Shown: in pieces, positions 38,329-50,457 of the stretch
How positions within the stretch are numbered: the stretch's first letter is position 1
Layout: every line of letters begins with the position of its first letter
From: Magicicada septendecula
Lineage: Eukaryota > Arthropoda > Insecta > Hemiptera > Cicadidae
Assembly (NCBI GenBank): GCA_034769895.1
Contig: CM068367.1
Span: 347,533,611-347,597,610 of the forward strand
DNA: 64,000 bases
Direction of reading: 5' to 3'
The notes under the pieces: generated by a model
The model's database searches: none
Seen by the model: the letters and a program-made list of their open reading frames with translations, nothing else
Told to the model about the DNA's origin: nothing
Program-made: the position numbers and the translations under genes

Positions 38329-39027
38329 TAATTACCTAAATGTTCAAATGAATCTATACAATTTGAAACTACAGATTTTAGTTTTGTTCGAGATTTCGTT
38401 CGAAACACATGAATTTCGATGTTATAACGTTGTTGCATTATAACGTTGTTTCATTAGAAATATATACAAAAATCTTATTGCTGCAATTATTAGTCTAATT
38501 TTATTTATTGTATTACTTAGTGCAATACTGAATTATTTAAATTAAATTATTCATTACACAAATAAGTTACATAATTAGGTAGTGCAATCGTAAATTAAAT
38601 AAATTGTCGTACACGTGAAATAAATTATTGTACTTTTAAAACGTAAAAATAACACGGGATCAGTGACGTAATGTGATTATAATCAAACAGTGCAGATTAT
38701 AATAATTGGCGATCCTAATAATAATAGTTCTAATAATAGTAATAAGGGAATTTATTAACATCTGTGTGTATCGGCGCAATAGTAGACTCTAATAAGTGAA
38801 TTTTTTAACATCCATGTGTATCGGTGCAACAGTGATAACAGAGTATAATTGCATTAGAGTATTAATTGCAACAGATTTGTATCGAATAGCTAAACAGCGA
38901 TCGCAGTAGTTGTAAGTTTTGAATATGAGTATATGGTTTATCTTTTACTAAAGTTAATTTGATGCGAATAAGAATAATTGATTTCAATTCAAAAATAATT
39001 TGGTAGAGTAAAATCTGTAGTCAATTT

Positions 39028-39366
39028 GCTTACTCGTGTCCATGCTCCATTGTTAATTTCTTATATTTTTTAAATAGTTTAAGTAACAAAGAACTTTTAA
39101 GTTTTGAGTTTTTTGGATAGACTCGAGATCGAGGTCGAGATCGTGTTCGTGTTTTATTTTAATTTTGAGTGGATTATCGAGTCATTTTGGGCATTTTATA
39201 GTTTTTGTCGAAAGTAAATTTGCTGAAATATAATCTTTAGTTAAGTTGCTTACATGTGTCTATGCTCCATTGATAATTTATTATATTTTTTAAATAGTTT
39301 AAATAACAAAGGGCTTTTAAGTTTTGAGTTTTTTCGATAGACTCGAGACCGTGGTCGAGACTGTGT
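39028..39366. repeat. About 120 bp direct repeat upstream of the Helitron coding region
   Basis: 39028-39147 and 39247-39366 share TTGCTTAC..GTGTC.ATGCTCC and the later GACTCGAGA(T/C)CG(A/T)GGTCGAGA. They are diverged by roughly 10-15%. Unit 2 carries the same pair at 49003-49341. Confidence 0.8.
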
Positions 39367-39576
39367 AATTCAGTTTAAAATATTACAACAATTAAAAAAA
39401 CCTTTGTATGGTTACAAATACTTGACTTCATTTATTCTTTAGTTAATTTTTCAGAACGATCATTTGGTTAATTATTTGATTTTTTTAACTCTAATATCCG
39501 ATTCATAAAAAAGTCTTATATATTTAAACTACATAATACGGCTGTTGACTATTTAAATATTAATGGTAAAAATATA

Positions 39577-40482
39577 ATGCACGCCGTAATTCCAATTATT
39601 GGGGATGGTGCGTGTCTATTTCGATCTCTATCTTACATTATGAATAATACTCAAGAAAAATGTTGAAAAATTCGTCAAACTATCGTATTACATGTAGTAG
39701 AAAACTGGGATAGATTTTCTGCGTTTTCTGAAGATAATAACGGTAATAATTATTCCGACTCCAGTAGTTATTACACTCATATGTCTCAGCATTCAACTTA
39801 AGCTGGATTTATTGAACTAACGGCAGCAGGAGAATTGTTTCCTTATTGTTTTGAAGTATACCGCAATAATGAACTTTATGAAGTATTTGGTAATAATGAC
39901 AATCCCACTAAAAGACTGCGCTTCACTGGCGCACTATCTAATGGTCATTTTGACGTATATGAAATCCAAAGTCATCTAATGTTGACACCATCACCTTCCG
40001 AGGGCAAGAAACAAGTTAAGAAGCGACGCGCGAGGTATACCAATGCAACACGCAAACATCAACTAAAATCGGCTAAGAAAACATTTTTGGAAAACAATCC
40101 CCTTGCACGTCAGATTGCTAATACTAAGTACCAGCAAAATCATTCTGAGGCTCATAGGAGTGCAGCAGCTAAATATCAGCAGCAACATCCTGAGGTTCAC
40201 AGGATAGCAGCAGCCGCATATCAGCAGCAACATCCTGAGGTCCACAGAGTAGCAGTAGCCGCATATCAGCAGCAACATCCTGAGGTTCATAGGGTAGCAG
40301 CAGCCGCATATCAGCAGCAACATCCTGAGGTTCACAGGGTAGCAGCAGCCACATATTAGCAGCAACATCCTGAGGTTCACAGGATGGCAGCAGCCGCATA
40401 TCAGCAGCAACATCCTGAGGTTCACAGGATAGCAGCAGCCGCATATCAGCAGCAACACCCTCAGGTTCATAGAGCAGCTCAA
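39577..40482 (+). pseudogene. Helitron OTU-type protease domain and 15-residue repeats (copy 1)
   Basis: ATG 39577 opens MHAVIPIIGDGACLFRSLSY, whose GDGACLFR is the catalytic-cysteine motif of OTU proteases. The frame is stopped by TGA at about 39664 and TAA near 39800, but the similarity continues into 39835-40359 (FPYCFEVYRNNELYEVFG...). A basic segment and seven copies of a 15-residue unit (AYQQQHPEVHRVAAA, 45 bp each, about 40171-40470) follow, interrupted by one TAG at 40357-40359. OTU domains occur in several arthropod Helitrons. Their role there is not established; de-ubiquitination is the family's usual activity. The same stops are present in copy 2. Confidence 0.7.
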
Positions 40483-43222
40483 AATCGTTATGAAATAAAT
40501 ACGCCTGGAGTTCGAGAAGAAAGACGAAAGCGACCATGGACAAAAAAACTTCGTTCAGCTATGGAATATAACGTAGAAATCAATTATGAAACAGATCCAT
40601 GTATAAGCATAGGTATAATGAATTCTGAGTGCCAATACTGTGGAGCTCATAAATGGAAAAATGAGACCCCTGGAATGTGCTGTAATGGTGGAGAAGTGCA
40701 ATTGTTACCTACCCAGCCTCCACCGGAGCCTCTGTATAGTTTGTTAAACGATAGTCACCCCGAGCATGTTCATTTCATAAGCTCGATACGTAAATATAAT
40801 GGTTGCTTTCAGATGACGTCATTTGATGCGAATCAGGTTGTAGAAGATAGATTTATGCCAACTTTTAAAGTTCTCGGACAGGTATATCATTTAGTAGGAT
40901 GGTGTACTGCCATTGCCAGATCAAGAAGCTCGGTTTCTTCAAATCTACTTCGTGGGAGAAGATGAACAGGAAACAAGACTGAGGTGTAGTCACTATCCAG
41001 ACGTAAAACCTGCATTAGTAAACAATTACAGCTTATGCTGCATGAGCACAACGCTTACATCAAAGACTTCAAAACTACTTTAGAAAAAGTTCCTCATAAT
41101 TGTGACAAGTTTGAAGTAGTTATTCACGCTGATAGGAAACCTGCTGGTGCTCATGCAGGGCGATATAATGAGTCAACAGCATCTGAAATAGCATTAGTAA
41201 TTAGCGGACAACAATTTGAAAATCGAGATATTGTTCTTCAAAGCCATGATGACAATTTACGCCGCATAAGTGAAATTCATCGTTCGTATGATTCTTTACA
41301 ATATCCTCTTTTATTTTGTCGTGGTGAAGATGGCTACAGAATTAATATGCCTTACTGTGATCCTACTACAAAGTTACCACTTCAACAAAGAAAAATAACA
41401 GCTTCAGATTTCTATGCATATCGTATTATGGTTAGAAAGAATGACTTTAACTTTCTTCTTCGATCTGGATCACTGTTGAGTCAATTTTTGGTTGATATGT
41501 TTGCCAAAATTGAAACTGAACGATTAAATTACATTAGAAATAACCAAAGCAAACTTAGAGTCAATGAATATATTCATTTGAAAGATGCGATTGGAGGAAG
41601 AGATGTGAATGGTGATCAATTAGGAAAATTGGTAGTACTTCCATCATCTTTCACTGGAGGGCCACGATATATGCATGAACGGGCTCAGGATGCAATGACA
41701 TACGTCCGTTGCAAAGGTCGACCTGACCTTTTTATCACTTTTACATGTAATCCAAAGTGGATAGAATTTAAAGATGTATTATTTCCTGGTCAAAAATCAC
41801 AAGATCGGCATGACATTATAGCAAAGATATTCCATCTTAAACTTAAAGCTATGAAAGATCTATTAGAGAAAGGCAGCGTTTTTGGTGAAGTTGAGTGCTA
41901 TATGTATTCAGTTGAGTGGCAAGAATGTGGTTTGCGCACGCGCACATTTGCACATTTTGCTTTGGCTAAAAGATCGCCTGGCCCCGAGTTTAACTGATAA
42001 AGTCATCTCTGCAGAAATACCTGATGTCAGTAAAGATCCTCTTCTGCATGAAATTGTTAAGTCTAACATGATTCACGGGCCATGTGGTACTTTGAACGTA
42101 AATTCTCCATGCATGAAAGATGGGCGGTGCAGCAAAAAATATCCACGACCTCTTTTGAAAGAAACGCAAACCGGAGAAGATGGATGCCCGAAATATAGAA
42201 GGTTATCACCCGATGATGGTGGCTTCACAGTAAAAATAAAAGGTATAGACGTACATAATAGTTGGGTTGTGCCTTACAACCCCCTTTTATCTCGCGCTTT
42301 CAATGCCCACATTAACGTTGAAATTTGTAATTCTGTGAAATCTATTAAATACATCTGCAAATATATCAATAAGGGGACAGATCAGGCAGCTTTTGGCCTA
42401 CAAAATAAAACTGACGAAATAAATGAAGTCAGTCTATATGAAAGCGGCCGTTGTATCAGTAGTTCTGAAGCAGTTTGGAGAATACTTGGTTTTCCAATTC
42501 ATGAACGATATCCTACTGTTGTTCGTCTTGCTGTACATCTAGAAAATGGCCAACGTGTTTATTTTACCTCAGATAATTTAGCTCAGAGAGTTAATAACCC
42601 TCCTCAAACAACACTTTTAGCATTCTTCGAGTTGTGCCAAAGAGATGAATTCGCCAAGACTCTGCTGTACTCAGAAGTTCCATCTTGCTACGTTTGGAAA
42701 GATAATAGACGGTTTGAAAGGAGAAAGCGAGGCGTAAATGTTGAGAATTGGCCAGGGATAAAGAAAGACACAGCCCTAGGAAGAGTATATACGGTACATC
42801 CAAACAACGTTGAATGCTATCACCTAAGGTTGTTACTACACGTAGTTCGAGGTCCAACATCTTTTGAATACCTTAAAACAGTTAACGGTGTAGTTCATCA
42901 AACATTTCAATCAACATGCAAAGCTTTAGGTTTGTTAGAAAGCGATGGACACTGGGATGATACTTTACAAGAAGCTGCTTTGTGTGAATCACCGTATAAA
43001 ATGCGGCAAGTGTTTGTAGTGATGTTGGTGTTTTGTCATGTTTCCGACCCTTTAAATCTTTGGGAAAAACATAAAGATAGTTTAAGTGAAGATTTTAGGC
43101 ATGAAGTAGAAAGGGCAGTTCAAGATGGGGTTCAAGGATTTACGAACGAAATATTTAACAGATGTTTGATATCGATCGAGGATGCTGTGATGGCGTTGGT
43201 AGCAAGCGGTTTAAAACAGTAG
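40483..43222 (+). pseudogene. Helitron Rep (HUH nuclease) region, copy 1
   Basis: Follows the repeats in frame (RYEINTPGVREERRKR...), with a Cys pair (ECQYCGAHKW) typical of Helitron proteins. A frame change near 40910-40960 leads into 41035-41997, the Helitron_like_N region (FFLLRSGSLLSQFLVD, DLFITFTCNPKW). The HUH motif at about 41935-41965 is destroyed by small indels here. The frame at 41882-43222 keeps ISAEIPD, MIHGPCG and the Rep tyrosine block KYICKYINKG (about 42350). Rep would nick and rejoin one strand during rolling-circle transposition. This copy cannot do so. Confidence 0.8.
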
Positions 43223-44713
43223 GCTACAGTTTACCACAGCCTACAAGAAATGAAGAATTCTTTGACAATATTGATTATTTAAGGGAAATGAACTACAACT
43301 CGGAAAAATTGGAACAAGTGGTAAGAAATAACGAGGCATTAATAACGCAAGAACAGCTTAGTATCTATCTTGAAATTATGAATAGCATAGAATCATCCGA
43401 AGGGCAGACATATTTTCTAGATGCACCGGGTGGGACTGGGAAGACATTTTTAATTAATTTACTATTAGCAAAAGTGAGAAGTAATAAAAAAAATTGCTTT
43501 AGCTACAGCGTCTTCTGGGATTGCTGCTACCCTTTTAGAAGGAGGAAAAACTGCTCATAGTGCTTTTAAATTACCTCTTAATTTGAACTATACTGAATCT
43601 CCTAAGTGCGAAATTGCTAAGCAGAGTAATAGAGCCAAAGTTTTGAAAGATTGTCAGCTTATTGTTTGGGATGAAAGCACTATGATGCATAAGGGTGGTT
43701 TTGAAGCTTTAGATCGTACACTTCAAGATTTAAGAAACACCAAATCTTTAATGGGTGGAGTCACCGTTTTACTTGCTGGAGATTTTAGGCAAACATTAGC
43801 TGTCATACAAAGAGGCACTCGGGCAGATGAGGTAAAAGCATGCATCAAATCGTCACGTTTATGGCCTCAAATAAAGAAATTATCTCTTAAAACTAATATG
43901 AGAGTTTATTTAAAAAATGATTCTTCAGCAGGACTATTTTCTGAGCTTCTGCTTGAAATAGGGAATGGAGAATATCCAGAACGTGCAGGAAAAGTTTTAA
44001 TACCGGAAACTTTGGGCAAGGTAGTTAATACTTTAGATCAGCTTATAAGTACAGTTTATTCTGATATTTTTAGAATAAAAGAAAAAACTATGGAATTGTT
44101 CAGTGAACGTGCCATTTTAACTTCTAAAAATGACAGAGCATCTGAGATTAATGATCAAGTGCTTCGCTCATTTGAAGGAGATGTAGTAGAATACAAATCA
44201 GTTGATAAGGTAATACAAACAGATGAAACAGTTAATTACCCAGTAGAATTTCTCAATACGCTTAACCCTCCTGGATTTCCGGCACATATACTTCGTCTTA
44301 AAGTAGGAACACCTGTGATGTTATTAAGAAATCTCAATCCTCCAAAACTATGCAATGAAACCAGACTACAGGTAACAGCTTGGAAACAAAATTTTATAGA
44401 AGCTACGATATTCACTGGTTGTGCTCGAGGCGAATCAGTTTTCATACCTAGAATACCGCTAATTCCATCGGAGTATCCATTCGAGTTTAAAATACTACAG
44501 TTTCCTCTTAAGGTATGTTTTGCTATGACTATCAATAAGTCGCAAGGACAGACTTTAAAATTTGCAGGAATTGATTTACGAGAAGACTGTTTTTCTCATG
44601 GTCAACTTTACGTTGGTGCTTCTAGGGTAAGTTCTTCTAGCAGTTTAGTAATTTCAGCACCTGAAGGAAAAACAACAAATATACTTTACAAAGAAGTCCT
44701 TAGTACAAATTAA
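43162..44713 (+). pseudogene. Helitron PIF1-type helicase, copy 1
   Basis: Walker A (DAPGGTGKT, about 43422-43448), Walker B (LIVWDES, about 43657), GDFRQTLAVI (about 43780) and the C-terminal INKSQGQTLKFAG and LYVGASRV blocks (about 44530-44625) identify an SF1 PIF1-like helicase. One extra A in the A-run near 43486-43493 shifts the frame, so the domain is split into 43162-43560 and 43583-44713. The junction with the Rep frame near 43170-43222 is also shifted, as in copy 2. Confidence 0.85.
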
Positions 44714-45239
44714 TTATGTTTTCAGCCACTTAAACATATGTAGTATTTGTGAGAAATATTGCGAAATAATTCAATTTTTTTTCATAAGGATTTTATAAAA
44801 TGAATGCATAAAAATTTTAATGTAAGTTAACCGCAATAAGTATTATGAAATGTGCAATACATAATTAATGTGATAAGAAGAAAATAAAAACAAAGTTAAA
44901 CATTTTGAACGAAGTTAAACATTTAGAAATATCATTACGAAAATAAAATTTGAAAGATCGGGGAAAATTATAAATCTTTTATAAATATTTTTTGTATACC
45001 TTATTTTAATAATGATGAGTATGAATGATGAAAACAACAGATTTAAAAAAATGTTATTCTGTTTCTGACATTACTCTATCATTCATATTAAACGTAAGAG
45101 TAAAGCTACTAAAATTTGAATGAGAGTAAATTCAGTATCTCAAGATTTTGTAGATTATATAAAAATAAAAATAAATTAATTAGTAATTAGTAAATTAAAC
45201 CTTCTAATCAAAATGTTTGAATTAATCAATATGCTGCTT

Positions 45240-45687
45240 ACAGCTTAAAAGTTTCGCGGGCAAAGCCGCGACGGGGGTTGTATAATATAACACGTTTTTA
45301 ATATTATGTTTTTGAAAACCAACCCCAAAGGGGGTGAAATTGGGTTCAAATGTTTGTAGGTACCTATGGGGAAAAATATCACCTCCTAACACGTATTTTT
45401 ACGTATATACCATTAATGGCTACTCTTAAGTCGCAAAGGCAAACTCTTAAATTCGCAGGAGTTGACTTAAGGCAAGACTGTTTCTCCCACGGTCAGTTTT
45501 ACGTGTCGTGTTCACCCCAAAGCCTGGTTATTTTGGCACCGCCCTCAAAAATGGTAAAGAACATTGTTTACAAAGAAGTTTGTTACATGCTCTACTTACA
45601 TATAATTCAAAGTAGTTGAGGCAATAATTCTAAATTCTGTGTCAAAAGCACAAATTCTACGCGGACGAAGTCGCGGGAAGAAGCTAG
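45240..45687 (+). pseudogene. Second Helitron tail: helicase C-terminus and terminal hairpin
   Basis: A GC-rich hairpin (CGCGGGCAAAGCCGCG, about 45255) lies downstream of the main helicase. It is followed by another, diverged copy of the helicase end (LKFAGVDLRQDCFSHGQFYV, about 45440-45510) and the CTAG terminus at 45684-45687 with its own hairpin. I read this as the tail of a related Helitron joined to the main body. Confidence 0.6.
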
Positions 45688-47666
45688 TGCATTATATTAT
45701 TCTATCCAAGGATTGTTGAATTAAGTGTGATTTGGCTGTGACTGAATGTAATAACAATAAGTTTTTGTCTTATTTAACTGTGTCTGAGTTTTTTTTAATT
45801 TTAAGTTGTTGTCTTAAAAATATCTACCTACGGACATGCAAAATAGCTATATTACATAGGTATACATAATGTTAAGTTAATATTATGTAATCTATAATCA
45901 GGATATTATTTGTACTATCAATCTGTAATACTGCCTCAAAACAAACGATGAACAGCCAGAAGCCTTTGACGTAATAACGTGTTCTTAAAAGTGAGCCCGT
46001 GTCCCGACACTAACTTTGCACACCAATCAGGTTGCATCGTTAGCAAGATGAGATTATCGTGTTCTTCAACCGCAGCTAATCATCTTCAATGAAGCAGACT
46101 CGTCGCAGTCATTGTGTTGACTGTGTAGCCTTTATTTCAGTTACGTGCAGAAATATATCAACAACGTAACTACGGGGGTAGGAGTAAACAATTAATTACC
46201 ACTGATAACATAACAGTCGCTTTAATAAAATATACAATAAGAACGTATTTTACTTGAACCTACGTGTACCACATGGCTGACGATGATCATTCTGCTTCAT
46301 GCTAAAAACATGTCGCAAGTAACCAAAAATATCTTGACTTTATATTTACATAATATTGCACGTGTGTTATAATTTGCATAATATTCCATTTGGACAATAT
46401 CCATTAAGGAAAGTAAATGTAAAACAATAAACGAGTGTATACAAATGTAAACGTAAATGAAAATAAATATAAATAAATAAAAGTAAATATGAGAGCGTGC
46501 ACACGCTTGTGTAAACTGTTAATTTTAATCGAACATCAAGCATGAAGAATGAATGACAAGAAACCCAAGAAACTGTTTATAGTTTGATTATACTTGCTGG
46601 CAGAATTTTAGACAATTAAAAATAATTGTAACAGACGAAATACAGAAAAATATAAACTGTTCTAGTAATTACGATAACAGTATTGGAGAAATTTGGAAAT
46701 ACCTTCCTGCCTACTATAATTAAGGCCTTCTATAATTAGTTGTTTAACTACTATATAATTAGAAAAGGCAACCAATATACCAATATAGAACTGCTATAGG
46801 CAATAGTATGTTTCCTTCGGACTTCTGTCAGAATTTTCTACTGAATTTTAACACAGCGTTGTTAAGACGTTAATTTTAATGCGCATGTTTACAAGCATTA
46901 ATGCGGATTTGCATTTAAGGAGACACAGAAAGGAAAAAATACGTATAACTGGCATTTTATATTAACAAAACATACAATGACGTCTTCTGATTGCCTCCGA
47001 AAGACGCACATGCCAAATTGCTGACAAAGCTGATAACATAATGTTTATATTTTGGCATGCAGCCGTCATGACGAACGTTTCACATTAATTACTGCAGAAT
47101 ACTGGCGCAGTGTCGAGGAGGGTGCCGAGGGGGACATGACCATCTCGAAAAACGTGAACAGTTCATTCCAAAAGGGAGTAAAGACAAATTTTGTGAATTA
47201 TATTTACTTTTAATCAGTTTGTCAATACAGCACGCACTACATGTAGAACGGTTTTCTTATTTGTTTCACGGGTTTTTATGTTTGTACCAACGACTGTGGC
47301 CCCCACCCCAATCAAATCTGGCTATTACACAGTAGTCGCATTTTGTCTCGGTATTTCCGAATACGTGCTTATTGTTTAATTTCGCCCAGTAAATAAGTCC
47401 TATTGTTATCTTTTTCAACAGGAATAGTGGGTAGTAATTAATAGACAATTCGTGTCGTAGAGTGACGATAATTGCGATCGCGTTTATTTTATTTGTACAG
47501 TGACGTGCCTGATAGACCTTGTCAATGAAGTTAGTTTGCATAATACAATCTGATGTTCAATAGGAATAAATTTTTTATATGATCGTGACGTCAATTAACG
47601 AAACTGCTCTGTTTAGATCCATACCAGTGTCTGTACTGTTCGTGTTTAACACAAGTCAATTGATTG
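45688..47666. other. Flank downstream of the Helitron, inside duplication unit 1
   Basis: AT-rich, with no recognised gene. It is repeated almost exactly at 55629-57607. An open frame on the minus strand (47266-47541) exists in both units but shows no known motif. Confidence 0.5.
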
Positions 47667-49551
47667 ACATCAAGAAATCAACAGGAGGTCCTCATGGCAC
47701 AACAGAGAGTAATCTCTTTACCTATTGTTTGGTCACGTAATTTGGCATCTTCGTTTTTGAAACACAAAAATAAATATTAAATAAAAAATTGGCGATTGTT
47801 AATAATAATTGTGGGTGACATGTTACTATTGCATACTGTACTTTTCATCTGTGTTAACAGTAGCAAGAAACGACGGGGTGTGGCTAATCGACTCCCTGGC
47901 CGTTTGAAATTGTTATATTGTTTTTACACATGGACCTATACATGTATATTGCATCTTTTGTTTTATCAATACAAGGTTACTACTTATTATAAAATCATTT
48001 GGTTTTTACGTGTATATACTTAAAGTTTGGTTTTTACTGAAGCTCTATTTTACATTGATCTTTTTTTAACTTTCATTTAAAAGAAAACGTATTCCCACAT
48101 TGTTATGTACGTCATATATACACGCTTAATCATGCATTGTGCATGTTCAAAAAACCGGTCTGTCAACCGCTCCGTGTCTATTATTAATACCATGTCAATT
48201 ATTAATACCGTGTCATTATCTTCAATAGGTTTTGCTCTACGTTGATTCTCTGTCAGTCAGTCAGTCAGTCAATCAGGACAAAGCCGCTTATATATATAAG
48301 AGATAATTACCTAAATGTTCAAATGAATCTATACAATTTGAAACTACAGATTTTAGTTTTGTTCGAGATTTCGTTCGAAACACATGAATTTCGATGTTAT
48401 AACGTTGTTGCATTATAACGTTGTTTCATTAGAAATATATACAAAAATCTTATTGCTGCAATTATTAGTCTAATATTATTTATTGTATTACTTAGTGCAA
48501 TACTGAATTATTTAAATTAAATTATTCATTACACAAATAAGTTACATAATTAGGTAGTGCAATCGTAAATTAAATAAATTGTCGTACACGTGAAATAAAT
48601 TATTGTACTTTTAAAACGTAAAAATAACACGGGATCAGTGACGTAATGTGATTATAATCAAACAGTGCAGATTATAATAATTGGCGATCCTAATAATAAT
48701 AGTTCTAATAATAGTAATAAGGGAATTTATTAACATCTGTGTGTATCGGCGCAATAGTAGACTCTAATAAGTGAATTTTTTAACATCCATGTGTATCGGT
48801 GCAACAGTGATAACAGAGTATAATTGCATTAGAGTATTAATTGCAACAGATTTGTATCGAATAGCTAAACAGCGATCGCAGTAGTTGTAAGTTTTGAATA
48901 TGAGTATATGGTTTATCTTTTACTAAAGTTAATTTGATGCGAATAAGAATAATTGATTTCAATTCAAAAATAATTTGGTAGAGTAAAATCTGTAGTCAAT
49001 TTGCTTACTCGTGTCCATGCTCCATTGTTAATTTCTTATATTTTTTAAATAGTTTAAGTAACAAAGAACTTTTAAGTTTTGAGTTTTTTGGATAGACTCG
49101 AGATCGAGGTCGAGATCGTGTTCGTGTTTTATTTTAATTTTGAGTGGATTATCGAGTCATTTTGGGCATTTTATAGTTTTTGTCGAAAGTAAATTTGCTG
49201 AAATATAATCTTTAGTTAAGTTGCTTACATGTGTCTATGCTCCATTGATAATTTATTATATTTTTTAAATAGTTTAAATAACAAAGGGCTTTTAAGTTTT
49301 GAGTTTTTTCGATAGACTCGAGACCGTGGTCGAGACTGTGTAATTCAGTTTAAAATATTACAACAATTAAAAAAACCTTTGTATGGTTACAAATACTTGA
49401 CTTCATTTATTCTTTAGTTAATTTTTCAGAACGATCATTTGGTTAATTATTTGATTTTTTTAACTCTAATATCCGATTCATAAAAAAGTCTTATATATTT
49501 AAACTACATAATACGGCTGTTGACTATTTAAATATTAATGGTAAAAATATA

Positions 49552-50457
49552 ATGCACGCCGTAATTCCAATTATTGGGGATGGTGCGTGTCTATTTCGAT
49601 CTCTATCTTACATTATGAATAATACTCAAGAAAAATGTTGAAAAATTCGTCAAACTATCGTATTACATGTAGTAGAAAACTGGGATAGATTTTCTGCGTT
49701 TTCTGAAGATAATAACGGTAATAATTATTCCGACTCCAGTAGTTATTACACTCATATGTCTCAGCATTCAACTTAAGCTGGATTTATTGAACTAACGGCA
49801 GCAGGAGAATTGTTTCCTTATTGTTTTGAAGTATACCGCAATAATGAACTTTATGAAGTATTTGGTAATAATGACAATCCCACTAAAAGACTGCGCTTCA
49901 CTGGCGCACTATCTAATGGTCATTTTGACGTATATGAAATCCAAAGTCATCTAATGTTGACACCATCACCTTCCGAGGGCAAGAAACAAGTTAAGAAGCG
50001 ACGCGCGAGGTATACCAATGCAACACGCAAACATCAACTAAAATCGGCTAAGAAAACATTTTTGGAAAACAATCCCCTTGCACGTCAGATTGCTAATACT
50101 AAGTACCAGCAAAATCATTCTGAGGCTCGTAGGAGTGCAGCAGCTAAATATCAGCAGCAACATCCTGAGGTTCACAGGATAGCAGCAGCCGCATATCAGC
50201 AGCAACATCCTGAGGTCCACAGAGTAGCAGTAGCCGCATATCAGCAGCAACATCCTGAGGTTCATAGGGTAGCAGCAGCCGCATATCAGCAGCAACATCC
50301 TGAGGTTCACAGGGTAGCAGCAGCCACATATTAGCAGCAACATCCTGAGGTTCACAGGATGGCAGCAGCCGCATATCAGCAGCAACATCCTGAGGTTCAC
50401 AGGATAGCAGCAGCCGCATATCAGCAGCAACACCCTCAGGTTCATAGAGCAGCTCAA
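49552..50457 (+). pseudogene. Helitron OTU-type domain and 15-residue repeats (copy 2)
   Basis: Essentially identical to 39577-40482, including the two stops inside the OTU part and the TAG in the repeat array (50332-50334). Shared defects mean that they predate the duplication. The repeat array covers about 50146-50445. Confidence 0.7.

Larger units (their letters stand above)
37335..45687 (+). mobile_element. Helitron with OTU domain, copy 1
   Basis: The left end starts TC at 37335 after an A, followed by CTTATATATA...AAGCGGCTTTGTCC. The right end is CTAG (45684-45687) before a T, preceded by a GC-rich hairpin (GCGGACGAAGTCGCGGG). An A|TC...CTAG|T layout is the Helitron rule. Inside are OTU, Rep and helicase remnants in that order. 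The stretch 37335-37698 lies outside the duplicated block, so only this copy keeps the forward left end. The coding parts are broken in several places. Confidence 0.8.
37699..47666 (+). repeat. Tandem segmental duplication, unit 1 (about 9.97 kb)
   Basis: The block from GAAATCAACAGGAGGTCC (37699) to ...GTCAATTGATTG (47666) is repeated at 47674-57607 in the same orientation, at an offset of 9975 falling to 9941 because of small indels. The units are nearly identical by eye. Unit 1 contains most of a Helitron plus about 2 kb of downstream flank. A 7 bp filler (47667-47673) sits at the junction. Confidence 0.95.

Noticed and set aside
40063-40543. Minus-strand repetitive frames over the Helitron minisatellite (also 50038-50518)
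   Set aside because: They are shadows of the 45 bp repeat, whose sense strand continues the Helitron protein.
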